Both the position numbers and the translations under genes were made by a program. This document shows, piece after piece, positions 24,348 through 34,996 of a stretch of DNA of 64,000 nucleotides. The notes under the pieces are model-generated. The model was not told the origin of the DNA. It made no database searches and worked only from the letters and a program-made list of their open reading frames with translations. Source of the stretch: Peromyscus leucopus. Taxonomy: Eukaryota; Chordata; Mammalia; Rodentia; Cricetidae. How positions within the stretch are numbered: position 1 is the first letter of the stretch; each line of letters begins with the position of its first letter. The stretch spans positions 152,298,826-152,362,825 of the forward strand of contig NC_051065.1 of NCBI RefSeq assembly GCF_004664715.2, given 5' to 3'.

Positions 24348-24965
24348 ATTCAGGAAGGTGGAAAGACCTCCCATTTTCATATACTGATAGTATTAATATT
24401 GTGAACTGGCCACCATACTCAAAGCAATCTACAGATCCAGTACAGTCCCCATTAAAAATCTCAACATAATTCTTCACAGAAATTGGGAAAAAAAACTTTC
24501 AAAATTCATATGGAAAAACAGAAGACCCAGGACAACCCACATCCCCCCAAACAATAAAATACACTGCTGGAGGAATCACCAGTTTTAAGTTATAAGATAG
24601 AGCTGTAGTAATAAAAGTCATATAATGGTGTCTTTAAAATAAACACATTGATTAATGGAATGGAATTGAGGACCCAGATAAACCTCTTAGACTTACATCC
24701 ATGTGAATCTTGAAAAAGAGGCCCAGAATACATATTGGAGAAGACAGCCTCTTCAACAAGTAGTGGTCTCACTGAGTAGCTGCATGCCAAAGAATGAAAC
24801 AGCATCTTCCCTCTCACTTCTAATAAAAGTCCAAAATAAAAACTGGTTCCAGGACCTCAGCCTAAGACTTGATACCCAGAACCTATTAGAGGAAAAGGGT
24901 GGTACTTTTCAACTAACAGGCACAGGTGAGGCTTTCTGAACAGTGTCCTGATAGCGTAGTCAACC

Positions 24966-25552
24966 AGAAGCTGATAAATGGGACCTCGTGAAACTGTGCA
25001 GCAGAGGACATCGTCATTCAAGTGAAGTTGCAGCCTGTGGGATCTGTTCCTAGCCATCCCCAGGGGACTGTTCACAGTCCCGTCGCCATTCGGGGTGACT
25101 ACACTGTGGAAACAGAGCTAACCACCATCTTTGTAATCATCACCTCCGAGGAGCAGCTTTAGAGAATATAGGGCTACTAAGAATAGTGTCCTGTGTACTA
25201 ATCTGTAATCACTTGTGTGAGTGGGTAAAGAACCAGGAAAAGGAGTAGAAAACTATTCAGAGGACAATAGCCTTTGGTCTGCTATCTTAACCTTTTCCAA
25301 CAACACACACATATCACACCCTTCATGTATCTGTTGAGTTCTCCCATCCTTTCTTTATTTTTTTTCTGAATTTCGTGTTTTATTGAACATATTAGCCACA
25401 ATTTATTTTGAAGTTTATATTTAATCATTTCAGTAACTGAGTCACCATGGGTCTGCTTATATTGCTTATTTTACTCCTTGTTCACTATTGGTTCAAATAC
25501 CATGACGTTGTCTACTATATTTAATAAAACTACTGTGCTTAAAAAAATGTCC
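24966..25552. other. Zfp248: Intronic sequence, unassigned
   Basis: After the broken 3' edge of the older L1 there is no recognisable repeat or exon. A processed-looking AATAAA-type run (TTTAATAAAACTACTGTGC) near 25.52 kb has no associated gene that I can identify. Confidence 0.4.
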
Positions 25553-25600
25553 ATGAGCTATACAGAGAAACCCTGTCTTGAAAAACCAAAAAAAAAATCT
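25553..25600 (+). repeat. B1 3'-end fragment, sense
   Basis: Only the last part of a B1 remains: CTATACAGAGAAACCCTGTC, then an A tail. Confidence 0.75.
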
Positions 25601-25917
25601 ACTCCCAGGTTTGCAATGTCCATTTGATAAATGTACATTTATGTGTTCTTACCAGGTCACATAGGCACTTTGAAAATAGGAACTGTGGTTTTTGCTTGCC
25701 TCAGCATATTCATAGCAACTAAAACACTCCTAGACTTTAGCAGAATCTCAGTTTCTATAAGCTATTTTCTTTTATTCTACATAGTGTAACAATCAAGGGG
25801 GCGAGATAATGCTGTTCATTATTTTTCAGTAATCTCTAAAGAAACTCGGTCTGCTAAATCTTCTCTATGTTGTCCAGTCCTGATGACCTCATACAAGAAA
25901 AGAGTCTTTTGTTACAG

Positions 25918-26044
25918 GAGCACGTGTCATTCAAGGATGTGTGTGTGGATTTCACCAAGGAAGAGTGGTATTTGCTGGACCCTGCTCAGAAAGTGCTTTA
26001 CAGAGATGTCATCCTGGAGAACTATAGCAACTTTGTCTCAGTAG
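25918..26044 (+). CDS. Zfp248: Zfp248 KRAB-A exon (residues 6-47)
   Basis: Acceptor TTTTGTTACAG|GAG at 25,917/25,918 and donor GTAG|GTAAGG at 26,044/26,045 give 127 nt, the canonical KRAB-A exon length. It encodes the KRAB A box, [11 protein letters not shown], then [20 protein letters not shown] and S-V-G. The box recruits the TRIM28/KAP1 corepressor in the nucleus. The usual MLE triplet is ILE here; as I recall human ZNF248 also has ILE. It joins the upstream exon in phase 0. The reading frame stays open upstream into the intron to an ATG at 25,867, so an alternative N terminus is conceivable. Confidence 0.96.
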
Positions 26045-26320
26045 GTAAGGGTTTTCCTCAGTGGCTGCCAGTCACACACATTTCCAAGATGGGGAGGGAA
26101 TGTTTGTAATGTCCAATTTGAGGCTTAGGAGTCTTAAGGCTTTAGGGTCTGAGATGATCTATCTCTCTTTGCTGTGACAGTGGTGTATGCTCACCTCTCT
26201 GCAGGATGTTGAGGGCCTTCCTGAACCCTAGCTGAAGCTGTACCTTTCTTTTCCTTCATTTTTTTCAGTTCACAAAGCTAAGCTATTGAGCACCCAGCCT
26301 GGGTTATTTTGTCTTAACAG

Positions 26321-26410
26321 GGCATTGTGTGACTAAGCCAGATGTGATCTTCAAGATAGAGCAAGGAGAAGATCCCTGGATACCAGAAAACAGATTCCAA
26401 TGCCACCCAG
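26321..26410 (+). CDS. Zfp248: Zfp248 KRAB-B exon (residues 48-77)
   Basis: Acceptor GTCTTAACAG at 26,311-26,320 and donor CCCAG|GTACAG at 26,410/26,411 give 90 nt. It encodes the KRAB B box with V-T-K-P-D-V-I-F-K-I-E-Q-G-E-D-P-W-I. It starts inside the glycine codon begun in the A exon and ends with the first base of a glutamate codon completed in the last exon, so phases match on both sides. Only 276 bp of intron separate A and B. The B box stabilises corepressor recruitment in KRAB proteins generally. Confidence 0.95.
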
Positions 26411-26471
26411 GTACAGTAGTGAGTTCACTGGCAAGAGAAAGTAGCCTTGTGTCATTGGGTAAGGTAGGTTA

Positions 26472-26842
26472 CTGCCTTAGGGTTTCTATTGCTGTGAAGA
26501 GACACCATAACCACCGCAACTCTTACAAAGGAAATGTCTGGGGCTGGTTTACAGCTCAGAGGTTTAGTTCATCGTCATCATGGTGGGAAGTATGGTGGCA
26601 TACAGGCAGACATGGTGCTGGAGAGGTAGCTGAGAGTATGCATCTGGATTCAAAGGTAGCAGAAGAGACAGTGAGCCATTAAGCCTGGCTTGAGATTCTG
26701 AAACCTCAAAGCCCACTTCCCAGTGACAACACTTCCTCCAACAAGGACACACCTCCTAATCCCTCTCAAGTAGTGCCACTCTCTGGTGACCAGACATTAA
26801 ACTCTATGAGCCTGTGGGGGCCATCCTATTCAAACTACCACA
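26472..26842 (+). repeat. Second rodent repeat family (CTGTGAAGAGACACCATAACC type), sense
   Basis: Starts CCTTAGGGTTTCTATTGCTG, contains CATCATGGTGGGAAGTATGG and ACACCTCCTAATCCCTCTCA, and ends TATTCAAACTACCAC. Nearly complete. The first 20-30 bp resemble the head of the other recurrent family, which may point to a shared origin. Confidence 0.7.
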
Positions 26843-26987
26843 ATTACCTTTGGAATATTATTTCAGAAATGTTCTATTTTACTCCAGACCTCTGGAAATG
26901 ACCAAGGACAGCTTCCCACAACTTGTTGCCTTAATGATTCCTCTGTCTGTCTCTTGTTCATAAACACCTTTTCTTTTCTTTTTTAAA

Positions 26988-27160
26988 ATTTTATTTATTA
27001 TGTATACAGTGTTCTGTTTACATGTATGTCTGCAGGCCAGAAGAGGGCACCAGATCTCATTACAGATGGTTGTGAGCCACGATGTGGGTGCAGGGAATTG
27101 AACTCAGGACCTCTGGAAGAGCAGCCAGTGCTCTTAACCTCTGAGCTATCTCTCCAGCCC
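26988..27160 (-). repeat. B2 SINE, antisense
   Basis: The complement of the tRNA-derived head GGGCTGGAGAGATAGCTCAG is at the right end (about 27,140-27,160), and the CCAGAAGAGGGCACCAGATC segment lies in the middle. The T-rich left end is the tail. Confidence 0.92.
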
Positions 27161-29027
27161 AATACTTTCTTTTCTTGGACATTTTAGAGTGTTTTATTTT
27201 TACCATAAATCCAAAGTCAGTTGACTTCATCTTAGATTTTTTTCTTGGTTAATTTATCTTTATCTTTACAAGTTATGCACCTTCTCTCTATTTTCTTTAG
27301 ATACCTTTCGTTAGCATATACCCATGTACTTCCAAATATTCCACTTAACAGATATATAATGGTGAACATTCACTGTGGTACAGTCATGTTCTAGGTAACT
27401 GAGAGAATAATGTAAAAGATATTATAGAATATATACTACAGTGAAGAGCAAAATCATGTAGATACAATTATTTGTTTTCATATACGCTTAAGTACATACA
27501 CATATTTGTGTATACACACACAGGTATTGGTTGGTGGTAAGTATGATAAGGAGAGCCCACACACCGGAAGGGAGACTAAAGTATGACGATGTTATGCTAT
27601 TTGGCACAGTGATCAGAGAAAACTTAAATGAGGTTTAACATTGTGTTACATGTAATACTTTAAGGGAGTAAGAATAAACCATCTGGACTGAAAGTATTCT
27701 AGACAGAGAGAATTCGAGGTGCCAGGCCTCTAGGACAGGTTTGTTCTGTTTGAACAGTAGTGGACCGACCATCATGGCTGGGAAGTAAGGTATTTGGGAA
27801 AGACAGGTGGAATGGTGGTGTGAGTAGTATCCCCGTGGTTCCTGGAAGATACAGTAATTTTATCCTGAGGGATGCAAGAAACCCCGTTTTGAGTTGATGT
27901 AGATCAGACTGAATCATCAGACTTATTTTCGGCTTCAAAGGATTTGCCTAGCTTGTGCAGTAGTTATGGGGATGTGTTCAGTGGGTGGACATGAGCTAGG
28001 AAGGGACACCAGCTAAGAAACTCCTGTGTACTCCAGAAGAAAGGGTAGTGGCCAAGGCCATCTCAGAGGCACTGAGAAGTGCTGGGTTGTATGGATCTTG
28101 AAGATAGAGCCACGAGATTGCTGTTGGAGAAGGAGTTCAGGAGAGTCAAACATGACTTGAAGTTTTTGTCTCAAGCAGCTGGACAAGTTGGGAAGCCACT
28201 TACTGAGATAAAGAAGACACAGGACAAGCATGATTGTGAAAGGATTGTTATAGACTCAGTTCTAAATGGAAAAAGTTGGAGGCAACTGCTCAAATCTGGC
28301 CCGGAGTTCACTTCAAGGTTGGAGTTACCCAAGGGTGGAATGCCTTGCTGAGGCGGGAACTGGATGTATCTATTTGAAGGCATCAATTTTAGGTGGTATG
28401 ATGGTGTGTGGTTAGATGAAATGTAGAGCCGAGATAGGTAGATGTCCTTTTAAAAGACCAGACAGTGAACATCCTCGGTGCAGTCCTGGCTGTGGCTGCT
28501 GCTGCTCTTCTCTCTTTCTGTTTGGTCTTCATGCCCCTCTTGCCTCTGCCCCCATCCATATTGCTTCCTCTCTGTTTCCCTTTAAAACATAAAAGATACT
28601 TCAGTTGTAAGGAAGTGCCCCATGCCATAGTTTCCAGCCCCCTTTCTAGGCCATGGTTTTAGAGCTAGAGCATGGTTTTAGATGCTCAGCTAGAGCAATC
28701 ATGGGGTGATACACCTTTATGAAGTTATTAAATCCATCCATTGGAGGAGAGGTGGAAGGAAAACCTATGCCACACAAATCTGATTCCCTTTCTGAGGAAT
28801 GAAGTATCTTCCCACCTTACCATCTTACTACTTCCTCTGGGTGGCATCGTGGGTTCCCTGTACTACATCTGTTCAGCTCTTGCTGTCTTCATCTTACTCT
28901 TGCTATTTTTCTTTCAAAGCCACCTGCACTTGTTCATAAGGTTACTTTTCACTAAGCACACGCAGAAGCCCTCATGTCTGTGTTCTCTTCCTTCTTACCC
29001 TGGTGTAATTCCTGCGGTGGTTTCTTT

Positions 29028-29030
<3 letters not shown>
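27161..29030. other. Zfp248: Zfp248 intron 4, first unique stretch
   Basis: No exon or young repeat is recognisable. Open frames here (for example 28,079-28,351 and 28,741-29,181) have no family I recognise and no flanking splice logic, so I leave them out. Confidence 0.45.
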
Positions 29031-29064
<34 letters not shown>

Positions 29065-29085
29065 TCCTCCTCCTCCTCCTCCTCC
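29031..29085. repeat. (CTG)n(CTC)n trinucleotide tract
   Basis: About ten CTG units pass into about eight CTC units in the Zfp248 intron, 20-30 bp upstream of a B1. Depending on frame and strand it reads as poly-Leu, poly-Cys, poly-Gln or poly-Glu, which explains the nearby spurious open frames. Confidence 0.95.
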
Positions 29086-29111
29086 CCTCTCCTCCTCCCC
29101 CACCTCGCCTT

Positions 29112-29264
29112 TCCTTTTTGGTTTTTCAAGACAGGGTTTCTCTGTGTTACAGCCCTAGCTGTCCTGGAACTCGCTCTGTAGACCAGGCTGGCCTTGAACT
29201 CACAGAGATCCGCCTGCCTCTGCCTCCCGAGTGCTGGGATCAAAAGTGTGTGCCGCCGTGCTCT
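29112..29264 (-). repeat. B1 SINE, antisense
   Basis: TTTTTCAAGACAGGGTTTCT through CCCGAGTGCTGGGATCAAAA in reverse-complement B1 order. It lacks the GCGCAAAGC segment, so it belongs to the older type. Confidence 0.9.
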
Positions 29265-29424
29265 GCTGTTGTTGCTCCACCCTTTTCACATGCAACATCC
29301 GGTTTTTCTTTCACTAGCCTGATGGTAGCCCATAGAAATAAAGTATTCCAACTACTGCATGATTCTGTTCTACCTGTCTGTTTCTTTTTGTTCTCTAGAA
29401 TTTATACTAAGGCTCATAATTTCT

Positions 29425-29817
29425 GTCTTAGTTAGGGTTTATTTAGCTGTGATAAAACATCATGACCAAAAGCAACTTGGGGGGGGGAGGGTTTATTTGG
29501 CATATGTATCTTGAATCATAGTCCACCGAGGGAAGCCAAGGCGGGAACTCGGAACAGATGGGAACCTGGAGGCAGGAGCTGATGTAGAGGCCGTCGAGGA
29601 GTGCTGCTTACTGGCTTGCTCATCCTGCTTGCTCACCCAGGACCACCAGCCCAGGGATGGCACCAGCCGCAATGGGCTGGGCCTTCCTCCATCAGTAATT
29701 AGCAAATGCCCTACAGGCTTGCCTACAGTGGGACCTTATGGAGGCAATTTCTCAATTGAGTTTCCCTCCCCTCAGAGGACTATTGCTCTGCCAAGTTGAC
29801 AGAAAACCAGCCAGCAC
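29425..29817 (+). repeat. Rodent interspersed repeat (same family as 8172-8556), sense
   Basis: Best preserved copy in the window: GTCTTAGTTAGGGTTTATTT at the start, GTGATAAAACATCATGACCA, then TGCCAAGTTGACAGAAAACC at the end, about 393 bp. Confidence 0.8.
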
Positions 29818-31850
29818 ACTTTTCTGTACCTGAAGTATGTCTGTAGTCTCTCCTTCGTCTAAATTTTCATTTCCTTTTAATATTTTTTCAAATAAGTAAT
29901 ACTGTATCTGTGACATTGTGTTTAGACATTGTGTGCTTACTATATCCATTAAGTCGGAGCACATTTTTGCTATTACTAGCATATATTTTGTTTCTACAAC
30001 CCTCCAGTGGCTATAGGCCCAGAACTCAGATCTGATCACCCAGGTTGCATAGGATTTCTTTCCCACTGAGATTTTCTTCCAAAAAGAGGGATCTCTTAGT
30101 TGTCCTCTTCTGGTCTATTGGATGCTGCTGTTCAGGTCAGCTATGGATCCAGGCTTCAGAGGAGTCATCCTCTTGATACATTTAGGAAGTGTTCTGCAGC
30201 AAGTTTCCTACCTGTGCTTAGTATACATTCCCACAGTCTCCTGTAGATTCCAACTCATCGGGGAGAAGTCAAGGATAATCCACGCTTACATTGCTGTATA
30301 GAATCACTACTTGACATTTCCTCAGAGGATGCAAAGGAAACAGACTAGTAATGGCTGCCAAGAGCCAGGCTCGGGTTCTGGCAAGAGATGCAGCATCAAG
30401 CAGAGGACTTATTTCATGTGACAGTGAGTCATGTGGACACTGCGTGTAATGGGTAGAGCAAGTGGAGTCTGATGGTGGTGTGGATGTTGTAGGAGAGTTT
30501 GGTTTTCATTCTCTGTATTGTTTTTCATCATTTTTCAATTAAGGTAGCATTTTATTGAAGGATGTGTAGGTTCTCAAGCGAACCAAGGCTGAAATGTGCC
30601 TGGTTGAGGAAGGAACATTGCTGGTGATGAGCAGTTATCTGTCAGATATGGAGCTAGCACTATAGAGAGGTTTTTTTTTTTCATCCCTCTATATACAGAT
30701 TTTTTAATGGGTATATTGAGTGTAGATTTAAACATTAAGTGTGGATCAATTGATATAAAGTTTTATTTGTTTGCTTATTTTGTTTTGAATTATTTTTGCT
30801 AGGATCATAACTTTAATTGTTGGTCTTTAGGACGGTAGACTGCCATAGCTTTTTTTTTAATTAAGCATATGATTAACATTCTTGCATTGAGTACCAACAG
30901 TTAAGGATAGCCAAGATTTTTGTGATAAAGTGTACTGAAAGTCTCAGTGAAAGATACAGAAATATGATTGTTAGGGGTCCCACATATAAATAAAACACAG
31001 GTGATGTTAGATGTTAAAGCAGAAAACCTATGTGTAAATGAAACATCTAGAAATAAAGACAGGCTTAAACACGCAGTAAAGAAAAATACGTACACCGAGG
31101 GCTTCAGAGTAACCAGGATGTGAACAGATGGCATATGAGGCAGAATATACAACGGGCTTGGTGTCAACCACGTTTGGACTCTGCCAAACCTACTTCTTCC
31201 TTTGTTACAGTTCTCAGATAGTCTGCGTATTTAAAAACTATTCAACTGCTCCTTGGTGAATTTTCTGTTCCTTGGATAACAACTCAGATAACTTCCACCT
31301 GCTAATACTACAGCATGTTTGGATTTTATTTTACCCTTTCCAGCATGCTTTCCCATAGCATTTCAGAAAATGATTCCTCTAAATAAAGGGGAAGAAAAGA
31401 ACCTGTAGATCCTGGACTTTCAGACTGTCCTTTCGGACTTGAAGTAGTGGGTGTTTCTAGAACTCTCTTCATTTGTTTGGCGTCTGATGGGGACCTCCTC
31501 CAGTGCTGTGGGAGGCGTCAGGCTCACCGTGTCTCGTTCCCACCCAGTGCAGTTCACCCTCTACAAGCCCTTGGCTGCTGATCTTTGCTGCCATTTTGCT
31601 GGTTTTCGTCGTTTGTCGGGCTCACCTTTTCAATAGTGTGACTTCTGAATCAGCCACTCTAGTTTCCTGTGAATTGCATTTTGCTCCAACCTTTTTGTGT
31701 CTGGTTTTGAAGTTTATATTTATAGTGTTTTAAATATTACAACCAGTTCCCCATCCCTGCTTCCACAGCAGCATATTTGTTTTTTTATCCTCAAACCCGG
31801 ATGCTAAAGAAAATATGTTGAATTCAGTTTTTACCAGGAAACAATCTACT
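29818..31850. other. Zfp248: Zfp248 intron 4, second unique stretch
   Basis: AT-rich, no exon, RNA gene or young repeat identified. A short T run at about 30,669-30,680 is the only low-complexity feature. Confidence 0.5.
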
Positions 31851-32036
31851 TTTTAAAAAATAATTTATTTTTATTTTATGTGCATTTTTATTTTGCCTGC
31901 ATGTATGGTTGTGTGAGGGTGTCAGATCTTGGAGTTATAGACAGGTGTGAGCTGCCATGCAGATGCTGGGAATTGAACCCAGGTTCTCTAGAAGAGCAGT
32001 CAGTGTTCTTAACCACTGAGCCATCTCTCCAGTCCC
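31851..32036 (-). repeat. B2-type SINE, antisense, 225 bp upstream of the last Zfp248 exon
   Basis: ATGCTGGGAATTGAACCCAG and AACCACTGAGCCATCTCTCC are the complement of the B2 head. The T-rich, A/T left end is the tail. Diverged. Confidence 0.85.
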
Positions 32037-32260
32037 AGGAAACTGAATCTAAAACAAAACACTTAACCATAGAGTTGAAAATTTCTGTAAAAGTCCACAC
32101 ATCCATCAGAAATGTGTTAAGATATTTCAGCTTCCCAAGTCCCTCCTCTGCTTTGTGGATGGACTTCTTTTCTGTGTATTTTCGTACCCCTAGCAAAAAC
32201 CTTTCTTTAAAAAGAAAGACAAGTATTCATAAGGTGTGGTGTTTTTTTTCTCATTTGTAG

Positions 32261-33762
32261 AAAGGAAATGGAAAGTGGATGACCTATTAGAGAGCAGCCA
32301 GGAAAATCAAGATGAACATTTTTGGCCATTCATGCTCACCAACAAGATCATACACGTAGAAGGTGGCGGTACCACACGAAAAACTTCCAGTCTAGAAATG
32401 GACCCTGTTTCTTCAAGAAGTTTTCTGCTCAAAATATGTGACTCGTGTGAAATGAATTTAAAAAATATTTCAGGTGTAATTATTAGTAAAAAGAACTATT
32501 CTAGAAAGAAACTGAATGAGTTTAATGTAGGGGGGAAGTCACTCCCTAATAATAGGCATGAGAAAATTCCTGTAGGAGCGAAATCCTTTAAATATAACGA
32601 GAAACCAAATGGCCTCAGTCTTTGCCAGGCTCTCTCTCAGCCGGTTTCTGATCAGCCTTTTGAGTACAATGAAGATGGACAAGGCTTCAGTGAGGAAGTG
32701 GCCCTTTGTACGAATCAGCACTCTCAGCTAAGGGAGACGCTTTATAAACACACTGAATGTGGAAGAACTTTCATTGATGGTCTGAAGCTCAGTGTGTCTC
32801 CAAAACCTCATCTGCATATGGAGCCACATGAATGCAGTATTTGTAGAAAGTCCTTTTATGTGGATCTACAGTTTGGACATCAGAGAGCTCTTCTTCCGAG
32901 AAACAATCCTTGTGAGCGTAGTGAATATGAGGAAATCTTCCATGATGGCTCAGCTCACATTGTTCATCAGGAAGCTTACCCAAGAAAGATTGCCCCAGAG
33001 TACAAAATGAGTAGCAAAACTTGGGGGAAATCAGCTCTCTTTAGACATCAGATAGTACAGATGGGGGGAAAACCCTATGAATACCATGAAAATGGGAAAA
33101 TTTTCAGCAAGAAATCACATCCCACCCAGTCTCGAAGAGCTCACTTGGGAGAAAAAACCTTTGAATGTGGTGAGTGTGGTAAAATGTTTTGGGAGAAATC
33201 AAATCTTACCCAACACCAGAGAACACACACAGGAGAGAAACCGTATGAATGTACTGAATGTGGGAAAGCCTTTTGCCAAAAACCACACCTAACCAACCAC
33301 CAGCGAACACATACGGGAGAAAAACCCTATGAATGCAAGCAGTGTGGGAAAACATTCTGTGTCAAGTCAAACCTTACTGAACATCAAAGAACACACACAG
33401 GGGAGAAGCCCTATGAATGTAATGCGTGTAGGAAGTCCTTCTGCCACAGGTCAGCCCTCACTGTCCATCAGAGAACACATACAGGGGAGAAACCATTTAT
33501 ATGCAATGAGTGTGGGAAGTCATTTTGTGTGAAGTCAAACCTGATTGTACATCAAAGAACTCACACAGGGGAGAAACCCTACAAATGCAATGAATGTGGG
33601 AAAATGTTCTGTGAAAAATCAGCTCTTACCAAACACCAGAGGACTCACACAGGGGAGAAGCCCTATGAGTGTAACGTGTGTGGGAAGACCTTCAGTCAGA
33701 GGTCAGTGCTCACCAAGCATCAGAGAATTCACACGAGGATGAAGGCTCTTTCAGCATCCTGA
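32261..33762 (+). CDS. Zfp248: Zfp248 terminal exon: linker and C2H2 zinc-finger array (residues 78-577)
   Basis: Acceptor TCATTTGTAG at 32,251-32,260; stop TGA at 33,760-33,762. The protein is a nuclear, sequence-specific DNA-binding repressor. The linker (residues 78-377) carries degenerate fingers that keep the cysteines but lose a histidine, for example near residue 267 (C-S-I-C...H-Q-R-A-L). Seven canonical fingers run from residue 378 to 568 (33,160-33,732), joined by TGEKPY-type linkers. Helix residues -1/2/3/6 by finger are ESNQ, QPHN, VSNE, HSAV, VSNV, ESAK and QSVK. With the upstream exons the protein is 577 residues, against 579 for human ZNF248 from memory. The frame is intact and no finger is broken. 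Confidence 0.97.
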
Positions 33763-34920
33763 ATGTTCATCTTGCTTATGCCTGTCAAGTCGGTTGTACA
33801 GTTTTTAAAATGAGCTTAGAGACTGCCAAAGAATGCCACAGAGTACCAGAAAATGCCATTTTGTTGAAATGTATGAAAGATTAGAAAGATTGTATTGAAG
33901 GGAAATCATTCATATAAACAATATGGTTAAAAAATATCTATAGAGTTTAAATTGTGTGGTGTCTTCCAAATGTGTTTCAAAAATGTATTTTAAATATAAT
34001 GGGTAATATTAATTTTACTTGTATTCATAAGAGTGTATGAAATTTAAAAATGAGTGACAATAACATTAAACATATATGTAAAGAACATCTGATGTTTATA
34101 GACCTTGTGTGAGTATGCTAATGTAACATTTATGTAATTTAGGAAGTGCTCGATTTATGTATTGGAACCCAGTAAGGATGTGAGGCAAAAATATGAACCC
34201 TTAGTGTAATAACTATAATAGTATACTTTCCATATACTAAGTACCGCCAGTGTCTTTGTAGGTTGATAAGATTATGTATGTTTATGGACATATGTGTGAA
34301 TGTGGGTCTATATGTTTGCATATGTAAATATGTTTATATGCATGTACCTATACACAAATGGTGATGTCATAAGGGCAGCTCACACCAACTTACAAGTGCT
34401 GATAATTGTTAAAATTTCAGGAATTTTGTGAATACATTGTTTAAAATTAGTGAAGTTACAGGTAAGTTATATTGAGAGCAAAGGAAATAAATGGCACTCA
34501 CCGTTCCTAATCATTTGCTGTCTTTCACTGTTATCTTCGCTGCTACCGTTGGCCTTCATGCTGAGAGCACTGTAGAATGGGTACCACTGCTCATCTCTTC
34601 TGGATTCCACCACATCCATCCCACTCTCATGTTGGTAGCTTGGCCTTAGAACACTGGCTGGGGAAACTGGCAGACCGTGTGTCAGGGCATTGATATTCTC
34701 AGAGAAGCTGTGTGTATATAAACTCTATGGCAGATTTAAAGTATAAGCCAGCCATCTTTCCATTTCCTAAAACAAATAAGTGGCTATAGCCATCATTACC
34801 AAACTGCCTCTATAGTAAAGAAGCCACAGGATGGTTTATTGAGCCTTTTAATTACCTCAGAATTGTCCAGTTCTAAATATTTCCATTTTCTTGATAGGTT
34901 GGTCAGTATATATTTCAAAT

Positions 34921-34925
<5 letters not shown>
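33763..34925 (+). other. Zfp248: Zfp248 3' untranslated region, proximal part
   Basis: AT-rich and free of recognised repeats, as expected for a zinc-finger gene 3' untranslated region. A candidate poly(A) signal AATAAA at 34,486-34,491 is followed by T/G-rich sequence. No open frame of interest. Confidence 0.6.
34486..34491 (+). terminator. Zfp248: Candidate proximal poly(A) signal of Zfp248
   Basis: AATAAA 724 bp after the stop codon, with a U/GU-rich stretch (TTTGCTGTCTTTCACTGTT) about 25-40 bp downstream. Sequence evidence only. Confidence 0.45.
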
Positions 34926-34972
<47 letters not shown>

Positions 34973-34996
34973 TTCTTTCTCTCTCTCTCTCTCTCT
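34926..34996. repeat. (TC)n microsatellite
   Basis: About 35 TC units with a few TTTC interruptions, in the likely distal 3' untranslated region of Zfp248. Confidence 0.95.

Larger units (their letters stand above)
21402..24965 (+). mobile_element. Older L1, sense, part 2 (ORF2, heavily interrupted)
   Basis: Continues the copy broken at 16.9 kb. The post-endonuclease region lies at 21.85-22.23 kb, and the start of the reverse transcriptase at 22.6-22.95 kb. The region around the catalytic box is readable but full of stops near 23.2-23.7 kb (TTTGCAGATGATACAAT encodes F-A-D-D-T at about 23,695). The C-terminal half follows at 24.35-24.95 kb. At least four later insertions break it. The 3' end is missing. 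Confidence 0.78.

Noticed and set aside
28741..29435. Frames rich in Leu, Cys, Gln or Glu runs
   Set aside because: Produced by the (CTG)n(CTC)n tract plus an antisense B1; not a coding polyglutamine gene.
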